DNA of 64,000 bases from Nymphaea colorata. Taxonomy: Eukaryota > Streptophyta > Magnoliopsida > Nymphaeales > Nymphaeaceae. A program made the translations under genes and the position numbers. Under the pieces are notes generated by a model. The model was not told the origin of the DNA. It was given only the letters and a program-made list of their open reading frames with translations, and did no database searches. The stretch spans positions 6,976,204 through 7,040,203 of the forward strand of contig NC_045139.1 of NCBI RefSeq assembly GCF_008831285.2. The letters run 5' to 3'. Shown piece after piece: positions 12,403-25,242 of the stretch (position 1 is the first letter of the stretch; every line of letters begins with the position of its first letter).

Positions 12403-13540
12403 ATTGTGCCCTAGCGATAAAGAGCTTTTAAATATTTGTTATTATAAAACTGATCAAGCTGCACCGACACGTATAGACCGATTCAGCCCCTTTTCCTTCT
12501 TGCGTTTATGAAATTTGTTCAAAACACGATTAAATATTTAATGTTAATCATGAAACACATATTTAACATTTTGATATTGTTCGGAACAAATAATTTTTAA
12601 TCGTTGATCGAAAATAACTTTTGATAACTTAACGTTAGACTGTCACTTAAGTTGAGCAAGCGCGCTCTGCAAAAAAACTAAAATATCTTCAAATAACAGA
12701 AATTAGTTAGTATGTCGTTATAGCTTATTGTCTCAAAAGGCGTAGCATAGTTCGTCAGTCAGATAGATCGACGTGTAGAAGGCATGTCTTTTTGTGCATA
12801 TTACTTCTTTGTATCATAAAAAGTGAATCATGGTATTCATATTAAAGGATGTACCCTACCTGACACTGAGACAACACAACTAAGGACTTGGGAAGACCTT
12901 TTAACAATATCATTATCTTTTGAAGATAAATTCTTAATTTTTAACCATATAATATCCAACTGGTAGAAGATAAATTCTTAATTTTTAACCATATAATATC
13001 CAACCGGTAGATTACAATAAATTGACTTTCGCATATAGAATCATTAATACATCACATACAAATAAGAATACGGATTTATTGATATCTTTAAGCACTTCAT
13101 GCAAAAGTTATCTTGCCGTATTTATGAAGTTGGATATTATCTTCACACTACATACAAATGTCTATACTTGAAATCAGAATAAGAAAAGAAGGTGACGAAA
13201 GAGAGGCTTAACTTTCTTCGCTTAGTTTTTAGTTGCAGTCTTGTAGATAAACTGCTTTTGTGATCGGACGCTCACTCATTATCTTCGTATCGGAAATCCA
13301 AATCTCTGAAACACGTCCTCAGAGCGCGATCTGACCCGTTTAGAACGACTCGTCAAAAGAGTTGGGGATCCGATCGTCTCCTCTGCTCCCATGAAAAGAA
13401 CCTCGCAGTCAGATTGGTTTCCCCGCGGAGGGAAATCCCGACCAGCGATCACTTCTCCCACCGATTCAAAATTGGAACTTGCCCTAAAACACTGTAAATT
13501 CCCTTGAATCCGCTGAAATTCTGGTGCTCTTCCGGAAGCA
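12403..13540. other. Intergenic DNA upstream of COG8, with a 44-bp tandem duplication
   Basis: No gene was found. Two tandem copies of a 44-bp unit (GAAGATAAATTCTTAATTTT...) lie at 12922-12965 and 12966-13009, nearly identical. The last 300 bp become GC-richer and probably hold the COG8 promoter and 5' UTR. No clear TATA box was picked out. Confidence 0.5.
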
Positions 13541-16500
13541 ATGCCGTCGCTAGACTCGCAATCGGACGGTGGGACGCCCACGGTGGCGTATGACGGCGCC
13601 CTCCTCCCCCTCGCCGCTGCTGCTCAGCAGCCGTACGTCTCCGAGCTCCTGTCATTCACGCTTGATCGCCTCCACAAGGTATTCCAGGGAAACTGCGTAG
13701 AAATTTGCGGGTTCGATTTTCGCCGACGGTCGTCTGATTTGAAATCGCTCTTTCCGTTGCCCCACTTTTAGGAACCGGAGCTTCTGCGCGTTGACGCGGA
13801 GCGGATCCGACGACAGATGCAGGAGGTCGCCGTCAATAATTACAGGGCGTTCATTTCTGCAGCCGACGCGCTGAAGTCGGTCCACGAAGAAGTGTTCCTG
13901 GTCGATAAGCATCTCGAATTATTGGTAGGCTGATCCGATATCTTTAAGTTGCTAGGAATTGCTTGATTCGTTAATTATCCCAACTTAAAAACTTCTTTGC
14001 TCGTATAGTTTGTTCCTGGTTGTCTAGTTATATGTCCTTGGTTCGATTTAAGCTACCTATCTTAAAAAAGAATAAACAATCTATGTCCTGAAGTGGATGT
14101 GTTCCATATAGGACATTTTCATGAGTTGGATTTTTGGATCTGATCCTTCTATGTTGGAGGGTTTTCTTTGTGAATTATACATAGAAGAAGGTAGTGTTAA
14201 CGACTAGCTTGGTGGCGGCCATCTTGCTGAACTGGGTTCCCCTTGCTTCAATTCCAATGTGTTGGCTGGTACCAAGCTTACAAGCGTGAATATATTGAAA
14301 CTTCAGGTGAAGATATTCGATGTGATAAGTCCGTATGTCCCAAATTAAAGGAAACTGTGGACTGACTTGAGTTGCTTACAGCAGTGAACTGCATATGAAC
14401 TATTATGATAGTACGAGTTCCCTATTACATATAAGATGTCTGCTTGGGTCTAGGGTTAGTGCATGTTCAGTATTTTTGGCCTGAAACCACTATTATTGTG
14501 GTTTTCAACAATTGCAATTCGATGCTTGGATGGTAAGTTGAGATTAAAAAGTAAAAGCTACCTATTAGCGTAGTGGTAGAGAGAATGGTCTGTTAGGATA
14601 CAACAGTTTCAATAAGGATAATAACTTGTTTTAAAAACTGCAACAAGCCCATGGAGACATTTGATTGGTATAACACAAAAAACACGTTTTTTTTTCAAAA
14701 ACACGAAAAAAACGTGATAAATTAAATTGCCGTTTTAAAACGAAAAAAGCGCGATAAATTAAATCCGTGCTGACAGTTTAAACTAATCTTTCTCACTTTT
14801 TCCATTTCTTTAGATGACTATGTAGATATCCAAGTTGGTTTTACAATTACCAACATTCAGATAGTTATTTGCTGTAGCTTTAACATTCAAGTTTCAACTG
14901 CTCACATTTTTGGCTAACAGCTATCATGATTTTCTGTAGCATCATAATAAAATCTACTCCAAATTACCTTCCTTGAAAAAGTTTTATTTCTCTGTTTAAA
15001 ATATTAGGCCCTGATTATTCTGTGGTGTCACTTGATTCTGTAAAAAATTATATCTTAGCATGGCTTCTTGCCTAGTCAAGAAGTTGAATTGTATATTAGA
15101 TCATACTAATTCATTTTCTCATAATTACTGCTGGAATCTCCAAGAATGATGCTGTGTCCCATGATTTTTTTTTTCATTTTCTCATAATTACTATAAAAAG
15201 GATGGTTATTTCATTCTAGACTTTATAAGTCCATTGTAGGCTTCCTAAGTTGATTTTCTTGTACTTGTGATTGTTCGTTCTTTTTCTTGAATGATGAGGA
15301 TTTGACATCACTATTGCTTATTATGGAATTCAACTTCTTATTTTGAACAGATTGAAGAGATTCCAAAGCTCACTGCTGGTTGCACGGAGTTTATTGACTC
15401 TGCTCAGCAAATTTTGGAGAAGAGGAAGCTAAATCGGACATTACTTGCTAACCATAGTACATTGCTTGATCTACTTGAAATTCCTCAGCTTATGGACACG
15501 TACGTCTTGAGCTTTTTTATCTACTGCACATGCTCCTTTGATATGGTTTGCATGTGTTAAAAGAGTTAGATTGGCCCATGATCTCCAGATAGGTTCTTGC
15601 CTTTTATGTCATTTTCAATGTCTCAAAATGTCTTTTTTTGGTTTTTTCAAGCTTAAACTTAGAAGTGTGCATGCAAGCATGCATGCAAACAAGAAGGCAC
15701 ACACACATACACAGAGCAAACATATATTCTGCACACATACATTTTAGAAGTATGCATATTGAGCCATCCATCTATACATGTTTATTTATGGGGTCAATGG
15801 TGGTTCTGCATATCATATCATTAAATCCATTTAGTCATGCATTTTCAAGATGATGGGACGAGAGACAGATGTATCAAGTATTTAGTTGGAAGTTGTTCCT
15901 AGGTCTCATGTCTTGTAGTTGTGTGGAACTTTGTATGGTTGTGTCTCAGTTCAATTTGAATTTATTGATCTGAATTGCAAAGTACATGTTATAAAGTATG
16001 GACGTTGTTCCTTCCATCTCAATGCACTTGATGTGAAAAGTGTCCAATATATCATTATGTGGCACTATTTCACCGTATGGCACCTCATTGCTTAGAGTGC
16101 AATTTCTCATACATTATGCCTAAATTTGAAGGCGCTTTTGATGAGACAGTTGTATACGGAACGGGAACTATGATGAGGCCCTGGATTTAGAAGCATTTGT
16201 GTGCAGGCTAGCTAAGGCACATTCAGAGTGAGTGTTTCATTTTGGAAAAAACTTACTGGCGATGTTTGCTTAACAGAAATATATACCTCATGCAATGTTT
16301 TCCGTTCTATAGGTCTCCAGTCATTCAATCATTAGCTGCTGAAGTTAAGCATACAACCCAGTCTTTGCTCGCTCAGCTTCTCCAGAGGCTGCGATCTAAT
16401 ATACAGGCATGTTTTGAAGTCTTACATGATTAATTTAGCTCACAAGTTACATTTTCCTTCTCCCTAGTTCAAAAAAGCAATTCTAGGTGATGTTCACTTC

Positions 16501-19500
16501 TTCTAAAGATGTATCTTGCATGATTGCATTTTGCTACACATTGTAATGTTTTGCTGGAATAATTATCTTGCAGCTGCCAGAATGCCTTAGAGTTATCTCA
16601 TATTTGAAGCGCATAGGCGTATTTACAGAGAGTGAAATGCGTTTACAGGTATGCTTAATAATAGTAGCATGTTTGTGCACATTAAATGACAAAAGAATTA
16701 TGAATATGCACATTTAATGACAAAAGAATTGTGTCTTCTGCATAAGCTCTGTATAGGAGGCAGTGTTTGTCAAGGAAATTCCAAATTAAGGATTTGAGAT
16801 GTGAGAGGTTGACATTTCTAGCAATTGGACGCTTTTTTCAATTCCATCCTAATTGGCGTCTATGCTTCAACTATCAAGGTCCCAAGGATAATGAAGTTCT
16901 TGAGAATTCCATGTGAAACTTGACCTCAGGGTTTGATTAGTTTGTTGTATGTTAATCACATTGATATTATCCCTGATGAGCACCCACTCAGTTAATGGGA
17001 CAGCTTTTGATATGAAAATAAAAATCCACAGCTGCTTATAGTAAGCCTGTTTGTTGTACCAAATTTTAGTTCCCTAAGGACATCCACTTCAAGCAATTCT
17101 TCAAACCCAATTGATCCCCAAACAAAATAAGATCAAATTTGTTTATGAATTCAAGCTGTGTATAACTTAGCTACTTTTCTCCAATACTTGTACCTAAACT
17201 TAGACACTATCATGCTCTAAAAGTAAATTCCGCTTATATTCCCAAAACATGCTTATTGTTATTTGCTAATTTTTTTTCTCCTGGGCTGGTGTGTTAGCAC
17301 AAAAATAGATCCAAATGAAGTAGAATGACAATCATTACTGCGCTTCTTATGACTGGCAACAGCACAAAGAAGTAACAACAAGCCGTCTGCACTCTGCAGG
17401 ACAGTTCAAATGGACAAACATAGATCCAAATGGAGTAGAATGACAATCATTAGCGTGCTTCTTATCACTGACAGCAGCACAAAGAACAAACCGTCTGCAG
17501 GACAGTTCAAATGGACCCTTAAGATTTCATCTGCACCCTCAGTAGGATTAAGTACTTTAGTTTGGTTCCCATGTCAGTGAACCCTTCATTTTCTGATATA
17601 TTTATCCCAAGAAAGATATTTCAGATTCCTTAGGAAGAGTAAAAAGACACAAGCTTTGAGCTCAGTAATTTATATTCATTTTTTATGTTTAATGTTTATT
17701 TTCAAAGGAAAACATTACCGCTATTTTCCCATGATGCATTCTTTGTGGGATATTTTGTCTTTTTTCCTTCCACTTTCAACTTGATTAATGTTGAATTCCT
17801 AAGGTATTGATGATTCTAACTCTTTGCAAAGTTGATTACTGGTGGAACTGCTCTGGTGCTCTTTTCTGTTTTTCTATTGCCCTCTGTCGCAAGAGAAGAG
17901 CCAGACTATGTTAAATTGATGCCAATTTTGGGAGCATGGAAGTGGCAGGGGATTTGGCAACATCAAACCTTGACTCTTTTCCTATGACTGCCGAATCCAT
18001 CCCTATTCTCATGGGTTTGTTGTATACATGATACCAACCAGTCGGAGGCATCATTTCTCCTGGATCTCAAACAGACCCTAGGGGTATATAGGAACTAATA
18101 TTTTTCTTGCCCACGTTGCTTATTCTGTTGCCTGGATCTGTTCTTTATATCCAAAAGTTTGCTTCATTTAATAATGTTGTTTTTTTGTACTGAAAAACAG
18201 TTCTTAAGATGCAGAGAGTCATGGCTTGCAAGCATCATTGATGATCTTGACCAGAGGAATGTTTATGAATATTTGAGAGGAATGGTGAACTGTCATCGGA
18301 TGCATTTGTTTGATGTCGTTAATCAATATCGCGCAATCTTTGTGGATGATACGTCTGGTAATGAAGAAAAGTATGATGGTGGTCTTCTTTTCAGTTGGGC
18401 TATGCACCAAATATCTTCTCATCTCAACACTCTGAAGACCATGTTGCCAATGATTACTGAGGGTGCATTGCTTTCTAGTATCCTTGACCTCTGCATGGTA
18501 AGACACCTCATTCTTATTTCCTTTTCTTATCTTTTTTCCTTTTGACTGTAAGCACACTTACATGTAATCTGCCTTTTAGTTTCGCTTAATTTTTCAACGT
18601 TTCTGGGCCATTTGCTGGGTCACTGACTGCCAGCCTACAGCATTTACTGGGTGAGCCCAGTGATCTTAGTAGTCAAAAGCACTAGGAAGTGGCCCTCTAG
18701 AAAGACCTAGGTGGTGCCTAGGATGGTATATGATAGGAAAAAAAAAAGATGAGGAGGAAGAAGAAGGAGGAGGATAATAAGAAGACAAACCAGGAAAATG
18801 GAAAAAAGCAGGAGAAAAGGTAAAGGTAGAAGAGAAGAAGAATAAAATGGTTTTTTTTTCCCCTTTTTTGACCATAGGTTTCGAGGTGGTGAGCCTAGTC
18901 CAGAAGGTGGGTGCCTAGGCACGCTTTTGACTACTAAGCCAGTGACTAACCTAAAATGCATGACCACAGGCGCTTCATGTGGATGATGAATTTTATACAG
19001 TTCTTTCTATGAATTTGTTTATCATGTTCTTTTTTGAGTTTTTTGTTGTGTATATATCTTATGAATTGTTATTATGTTTATGTTGTATTCTTGTATTATG
19101 TTAGAACTTTGCTAGATTTTCTTCTTTTCCTTGGATGATTGAGGCATTCTGCATCATAAGGGCTATATTGGAAGATATTTTCCTGAACCTAGCCACATCT
19201 GTAAATTTTTGCTATAGGAAGTTATTGGTTACTGATGTATATTTTTTTTCCAATTTTTCATGGCAGTATTCTGGCATGAGTTTGGGATTTGTTGGATTGG
19301 ATTTCCGAGGATTACTTCCACCACTTTTTGAAGAGTAAACACACAACCTTCCAACTATACGTGTATATGTTCACATTTATGTTGCCTCTAGTCATTTGTC
19401 TTATTGTATCATTATCCAGTGCAGCGCAGAAACTCTTCTCTAAGAATATCACCACAGCAGTTGAAAATTTTCAGGTACTTTTGATAACCGAGGGAAAATT

Positions 19501-21483
19501 CATCTGTAGGATATTTAATTTGAAAAAGAAAAGGCTGTTATGTATTTGTATAGATGCCTTTATCGGTAAGGTTCCAAATTTTTTTAAGATAGACTTGCAC
19601 AAGACCAAAGTGGGAATTAGGTTGCATATCCTCTGTCTGCCGTTTATGGTTGAACTTGTCCATATGCTAGAGAGTTAATTTGCTTATGACTTTCAGCTTG
19701 TCTTGGATTCACACCGCTGGGTGCCAATACCACCATTGGGTGTTACAACTGGAAAAGGGACTGATGACATGCAGGATGATGTTACGCCTCCATCATCATT
19801 GATGGAACATCCTCCTCTTGCTGTTTTTGTTAATGGTGAGCTTATTAAATTCAACTCCTGTTCTTCACCACCCTGTAAATTCTGTGGATTCCAATATAAT
19901 TGCTTAGTGTTGGTTGCTATGCTTTTCTTGACAGCAAAGTGACTTGCTATATAAGTTATGCAATATATAGGTAATATGTGCTGATTTCATATAACCAAAA
20001 TTTGAGTAGTATGCTAGATGGGAACTTCATTCTTCTGTCTGGGATTACCATTCCTCTGGCTACCATTGAAAAGCAGACCCATCTTGGTCTGCATCTCCTC
20101 CCTTAATATGAGTGTATTTTGAAATTTACTTTGAATGGAGCCAGAATGTAGTGAAAAGGGCCCCAGGATATTTCAAGGAAGTTCAACTTTTCTTTGGCTG
20201 AAAATATATGGGAATTTTCATTACCCAAAGTACAAAAATGATAGAGAATAAAATGACAAAATAAAGATTGAGAAGATGAACAAAATGAAAGTGGTCCATA
20301 TTTTGATATCATGAAAATGAGATATACTAAAGCTTATAGAGATCTTGTTAACTTATATATACGTGTGTTAGACCCTTATGAATAACTATGCGGCATTTAG
20401 GGGCAACTGGACCAGCTGTCACTCATGCATATGCACACACACACATACGTACACACACATATATATATATATATACTCGCAAAGAAAGAAAAAAAAACAT
20501 GGATGCTGGTGATGGACACTTTCTTCTATTGGTCTGGCCACCACATGTAGCAGCTATTACTCCATTATAGTTTTTTATCATTTTCATGACATTATAAAAA
20601 TTGAATTTTCGGATGTGCGAATCAATTGCTAATGACTTATGAAGATGAGGTTGTTTTAAAGATTATCCAGATTATCATTCTAGACAAAGCTTCTCTCACG
20701 GAAATAGCATAGATAAATTTGTTTCAGCTGTACTGTTCTTAGTCATTTCAGGTCTGATATCATATCAGCCATCCATGTTAGTTTGTTTCCAGTGTGTGGT
20801 TTCTAATCGTTTCAGCCTAACCTGATTGAAATGTGGACTACATAATCTTATCATTGTTTCTTCTTAGGCTTTCTCTTACCAGCAAATCTCTTGTGTGTTG
20901 CTCGTTCCTTAACATTCTTTGCACAGGTATGTCGATGGCACTGAATGAACTGCGACCATGTGCTCCTGTCAGTCTAAAGCATGCTCTTGCGCAAGAACTG
21001 CAAAATGGTCTGCAGGCTGTTGCTGATTCTCTGATGAGATATAATGCAACTCGAATGCTTCGGGATAATGAGTCGGTACTTTTCCATTCACTTTGCCGTG
21101 CATTCCTTGAGGTAAAGGATCCTGAAGACTTACTGTTTTTATTTTATAGATGTATTTTCTGAAATTTTAACTAATTTTGCTAAGCTGTACAGGTTGCTTG
21201 CCCCTACTGTATTACATGCTTTGGACGATGTTATGTTGGTGGTGCTGGTCTGATTGAACTGAAGAATTCGTTTGATGGAGTTCGTCGGCTCCTTGTGTCA
21301 TCTTTGCCTGTTGTAAAAGGAAGTCAAAAAGCTCCTGATGGTCTTGCTCAAATTGATCGGAGGAATAGTATTGCAGAGAATGGAGAACCATCGGTTCAGG
21401 ATAATGGTGAGACGCAAGATACTGAGAAAAGAGAAGCTGAGAGTGCAGATGAAGTAAAAGCTAGTGTAGAAAAAGATATCTAG
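13541..21483 (+). CDS. COG8: COG8, conserved oligomeric Golgi complex subunit 8
   Basis: A subunit of the eight-part COG tethering complex, which captures vesicles recycling within the Golgi and keeps glycosylation enzymes in place. Twelve coding exons were fitted: 13541-13678, 13772-13924, 15351-15499, 16150-16227, 16313-16406, 16574-16648, 18201-18497, 19267-19334, 19420-19474, 19697-19835, 20927-21111, 21193-21483. They sum to 1722 nt with phases matching at every junction, giving 573 residues (the Arabidopsis protein is of similar length). The Dor1/COG8 domain is evident from [21 protein letters not shown]-like text, [44 protein letters not shown] and [14 protein letters not shown]. All introns are GT-AG except intron 5 (CAG|GCATGT), a GC-AG intron. 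The C-terminal tail is acidic and low in complexity. No defect was seen. Confidence 0.95.
16407..16573 (+). other. COG8 intron 5, GC-AG type
   Basis: The exon before it ends ...AATATACAG and the next begins CTGCCAGAATG. The junction must join NIQ to LPECLR in phase 0, which forces the donor to GC (CAG|GCATGT). Using the nearby GT four bases later would break the frame. The acceptor is TTGCAG. Confidence 0.8.
17303..17516. repeat. Tandem duplication in COG8 intron 6
   Basis: Two imperfect copies, about 115 bp apart, of a unit containing TAGATCCAAATG (17306 and 17421), TAGAATGACAATCATTA and GGACAGTTCAAATGGAC. It lies within the 1552-bp intron 6 and does not affect coding sequence. Confidence 0.7.
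18665..18938. mobile_element. MITE (274 bp) in COG8 intron 7, 16-bp terminal inverted repeats
   Basis: The ends are perfect inverted repeats: CTTAGTAGTCAAAAGC at 18665-18680 and GCTTTTGACTACTAAG at 18923-18938. The flanks form an 8-bp target-site duplication with one mismatch (CCAGTGAT before, CCAGTGAC after), the size produced by hAT-type transposases. The interior is purine-rich (AGGAGGAAGAAG) and has GTGCCTAGG words near both ends. There is no reading frame for a transposase, so it is non-autonomous. Assignment to hAT rests on duplication length only. Confidence 0.8.
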
Positions 21484-23321
21484 CAAAGGTTTTGCTCTAA
21501 CGTAGATGAGATTTACGTATTTTCTGTGTTGTCCATATTATGTACCTTAAGAACTGGAAGAGGGCTACCTTTTAATTCTTTATATTCCATTCCTTTTAAT
21601 TAAATATGGTGTTGAGATGCTTCCTTCCAAGTTATGCGTTTCTTTTACGAACCTTTTTGCAGCATCGCTACTGCTATTTTTCTGGGCAACAATACTCGGA
21701 GCTTAATTATTTTATGCATCAGCTTCTGCATAGTACCGATTATCTTACATGTATGCATTATACTAATGGGATGGCAGAAGAGGAGTTAGAAAGCATCTCG
21801 AGATGAGGAGTTACGATGCTTGCTTCTACTGTGTCTCTGTCTATTCATGTTTGAAGATCTCAGGGTTCAGTACATGGCACACTGGATTTCAACGCTACTT
21901 GCTAGACCAGCCAAAATCTGCCACTTTTTTAAGTGCTCTTTTTTCTTGTCTTATCCAGCCCAAGTTTATTGCTGTGATATTATTGTTACTATTGTTTGGT
22001 GTTATACGAGCCTGGACTAATAATCGGTCTAATTTCATCATATGCAGATAGAATTGAACGTATGAATTCATTACAGCGCTCGAGTACGTCAGCGTGGACG
22101 CATGCACATTTCCTTGCATGCACTTTTTCTTTTCATTGTTCTAAGTAGGACACATGGACATGGATGTTTTTAAATGTTTAATAAACAGAAATAGTTTTAT
22201 AGCTTTTAACATTTTTTGGGAGAAGTACATATAGAATAACTGAAAAATAATGTTAAAATATCAATAGTTCTCTTGTGCCACCATGAACACGTCACATAAG
22301 TATGTTCCGCGGTGCCTCGGTTCATTAACGAGTTAAAGGCAGAATTGCATAAGGCATCCAACTTCAATATTACACGGATTCCACTTCCTGCTCTGGCACA
22401 TCGTCTGTTGTTAGACCCACTGTGATCTAGTGCGATTCAAATGTATATTCTGATCTCTTTTCGATTCCATCTGCTTGATCCTGAATACTAATTAGTCTTG
22501 GTACAATGCCATATCCTTACAATGGAACGGCTATTTCCTCTTGCAATGTATTAACTCATTTGGCATTCATTGGACTTGCAGAAAGGTTTCTATGTCTACC
22601 AAGTAAAGCTTTACAAATGGGACGAGTCGCCATATTGGGTTGAACTGAAATCAAGTTGCCCGGGTTTTTATACATGCCCCAGGGATCATGGAAAACAAGA
22701 AACAGAAACCCACCTTGGCAGTCTTGGTAGTGTTCCATGGATGGAACAGCAAGTGTTTGGTCTTTTGGTGTTTCAGTGACGAGAGCACATTTTTGAGTTA
22801 AGAATAGAGCAGGTACACTTCTTTATACCCATAGTATAAATTACATACTTGATTTTTCTTTAAATTATCTTTTTCCATTTTCAAGGTGAAGATTAATATG
22901 TTAAAGGATCCACTATTGTCGAATGATACAAATTCTTCAACTTTTTTAATATTTCAAATACCTCCAGCAATAAGCGAGAAACCTGTATTCTTGGTGAGCT
23001 TATAAAGATACGAGAAATACAATATGCAACGGCCTACTCATGACTACAAATCCCAGAGACGTGAATCTTTTTCATTTGATTGGGATATCAAATATAAACA
23101 CTTCCGAATTTTTACATTTTCTAAGCTAATGCGAGGGGGAGGGGGAGAGAGAGTGCACATATAGGAAACTTCATACATGTCAAACTAACCTGACATTGTG
23201 TATGCATTTCTTTCTGAAATTTAGTATCTCCTTCATACATCTGCACCAGTTTCCATGGTGTTAGTAAGTTAAAAATCGTTCTACTTATTTCTCAGTGCCT
23301 TAGGATGACTTAAAAAAAAAC
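21484..23321. other. COG8 3' UTR and convergent intergenic DNA
   Basis: COG8 (+) and the cystinosin gene (-) converge here. The first few hundred bases presumably carry the COG8 3' UTR. A 69-codon frame at 22570-22779 was not recognised as a known protein and is probably chance. The rest is AT-rich with no clear feature. Confidence 0.5.
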
Positions 23322-25163
23322 TCATTTTATACCTTCGACCGTGCTGTTGTTGACCTTCCGGATGGGATATAATAGGTAATGCTGAACAATAAATAAAAGA
23401 TCGAAGAAAACTACTTCCTGTAAAGAAGTTTCATATTAAGCATGAATCAGATAAACGATAATTTTAGTGCAAGGAAACCAGTCCTCCATGTCAAGCGCAA
23501 ACTCGCAAAACATTGTTAAGTATATCAAAACACAAAACCTTGCGTAACACACATATTTGTAATTTCAAAGAACCAATTTAAAAAGCACCTTTCAAGGAAA
23601 ATTTTTGAAGAGCTACTTACCTAAGCCACATGTTGATCTAATTTTATGTTTTATTTATTTACTGTTAAATACTTATTTTGTTTACATTTTTTTCATTATT
23701 TCCTAAAACATGATCTCTCACATGAATTTGGAATAAATCTTCTCTCATTTCAAAAACTGACTAGACATGCTGGTTATGTACAAATTGTACTCTTTTTTTA
23801 CAGTTTCTTTTCCTAGTGTACAAAATAAGCTTGTTAAATGTTATGTTTTTTCCTATTGTACAAAAAATTCTTTCTAAATGTCATTTTTATCTAACATTTC
23901 TATACATTAAGTTTCACAATAGTTTATTATTAAGAGATATATAAATGTACTAAACAATGTTTTTAACATCTACTTCATAAGACAAGATCTTGGACATGTA
24001 CTGTCTTATATCTTGGATTTTATTGCATACGTAAGTAATTAATTGACATGCTATTTTTTTACAATGTAAGAAGGGAAGAAGAAAAAAACGGTAAACAATC
24101 AGAAGAGCAGTAAAGAATCAAATAAATAGAGCAAGCTCAGTTTAGATAGCCTAAAGAGGAAAACAGAAGCTACTCGATTCAATATACGTACCAAAGAAAG
24201 CAATGTCTTCCCTATGTTGCCATAGAAATTCACTAAGGAATCTACATGGGCATGAAAACAATTGTTACAAAGATATTCGACTTTGCATGATTAAAAATAA
24301 AATGAACATGAGTTTGAAGGAAAAGATTAACTAACGCTGGTCCAAAGATTGGATGCCCATTTGTGCAAAGTTAGTAACGGCACCAAATAAGTCAAGCAGA
24401 ATATTTCCAATACTCCAACCAACGGTACTCTTTCGCATAAAGTTCATGAAGGCCTGCGTCATATTAAAAAGTTGATAAACAAAAGTAAAATGCGAATTTT
24501 TTCTACAAGTTCATGAAACTTGCTTCACATAAAAACCTAACGAAAGAAAATACAAAGGTGTAGAGATAAAATGGATGACAGAACAAATGTTTGCATAATT
24601 ATGAGTCTAGATAAAAGACATACAAAAATACTGCCGTTTTGCTACTCTTTTGAGATAATCATCCAATAATAAAGCCGAGATGCTTTTTTATTTTTAAGAT
24701 TCTAAATTCTTTTGACAACATTAGAAATATGAAAATTGATTAAGCAACAGAATAACGAAAGAGTTAAGAACTCTGTTTATTGTAAAATTTGTTTTACAAT
24801 AATACAAAATTCAATACCAGTCAACCAACTGAGTTTTAAGTCATCTAAAATTTTCTTGTGAATAATTATGGTGATTAGAAACATATAACTCTTCTTTTAT
24901 CTTAGTTTTACCATATAAGAGATAAGCTTTCCATCATTTTAACATTATTTTTCGAGGATCCAACCATGTAAATGGATTTTTTTGTGACTATAAATATAAT
25001 AATTAAAAGATAAAAATCCAGCATGCAGTTCGGATTTTACACAATTAAAAAAAAATCCAATCTAGTCATCAAAAGATGATGATTTTATATTTCCATTTTT
25101 TTGGACATTTCGAGCCATTTTTTGTTGTAAATTGTAATCTAAAAGAACTTGAGAATACCAGGC

Positions 25164-25242
<79 letters not shown>

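Noticed and set aside
11892-12431. A 179-codon plus-strand frame at the LINE 5' end
   Set aside because: It overlaps ORF1 and the GC-rich 5' UTR of the minus-strand LINE and has no recognisable domain.
22570-22779. A 69-codon frame between COG8 and the cystinosin gene
   Set aside because: No known family, no codon context or splice partners; probably chance.
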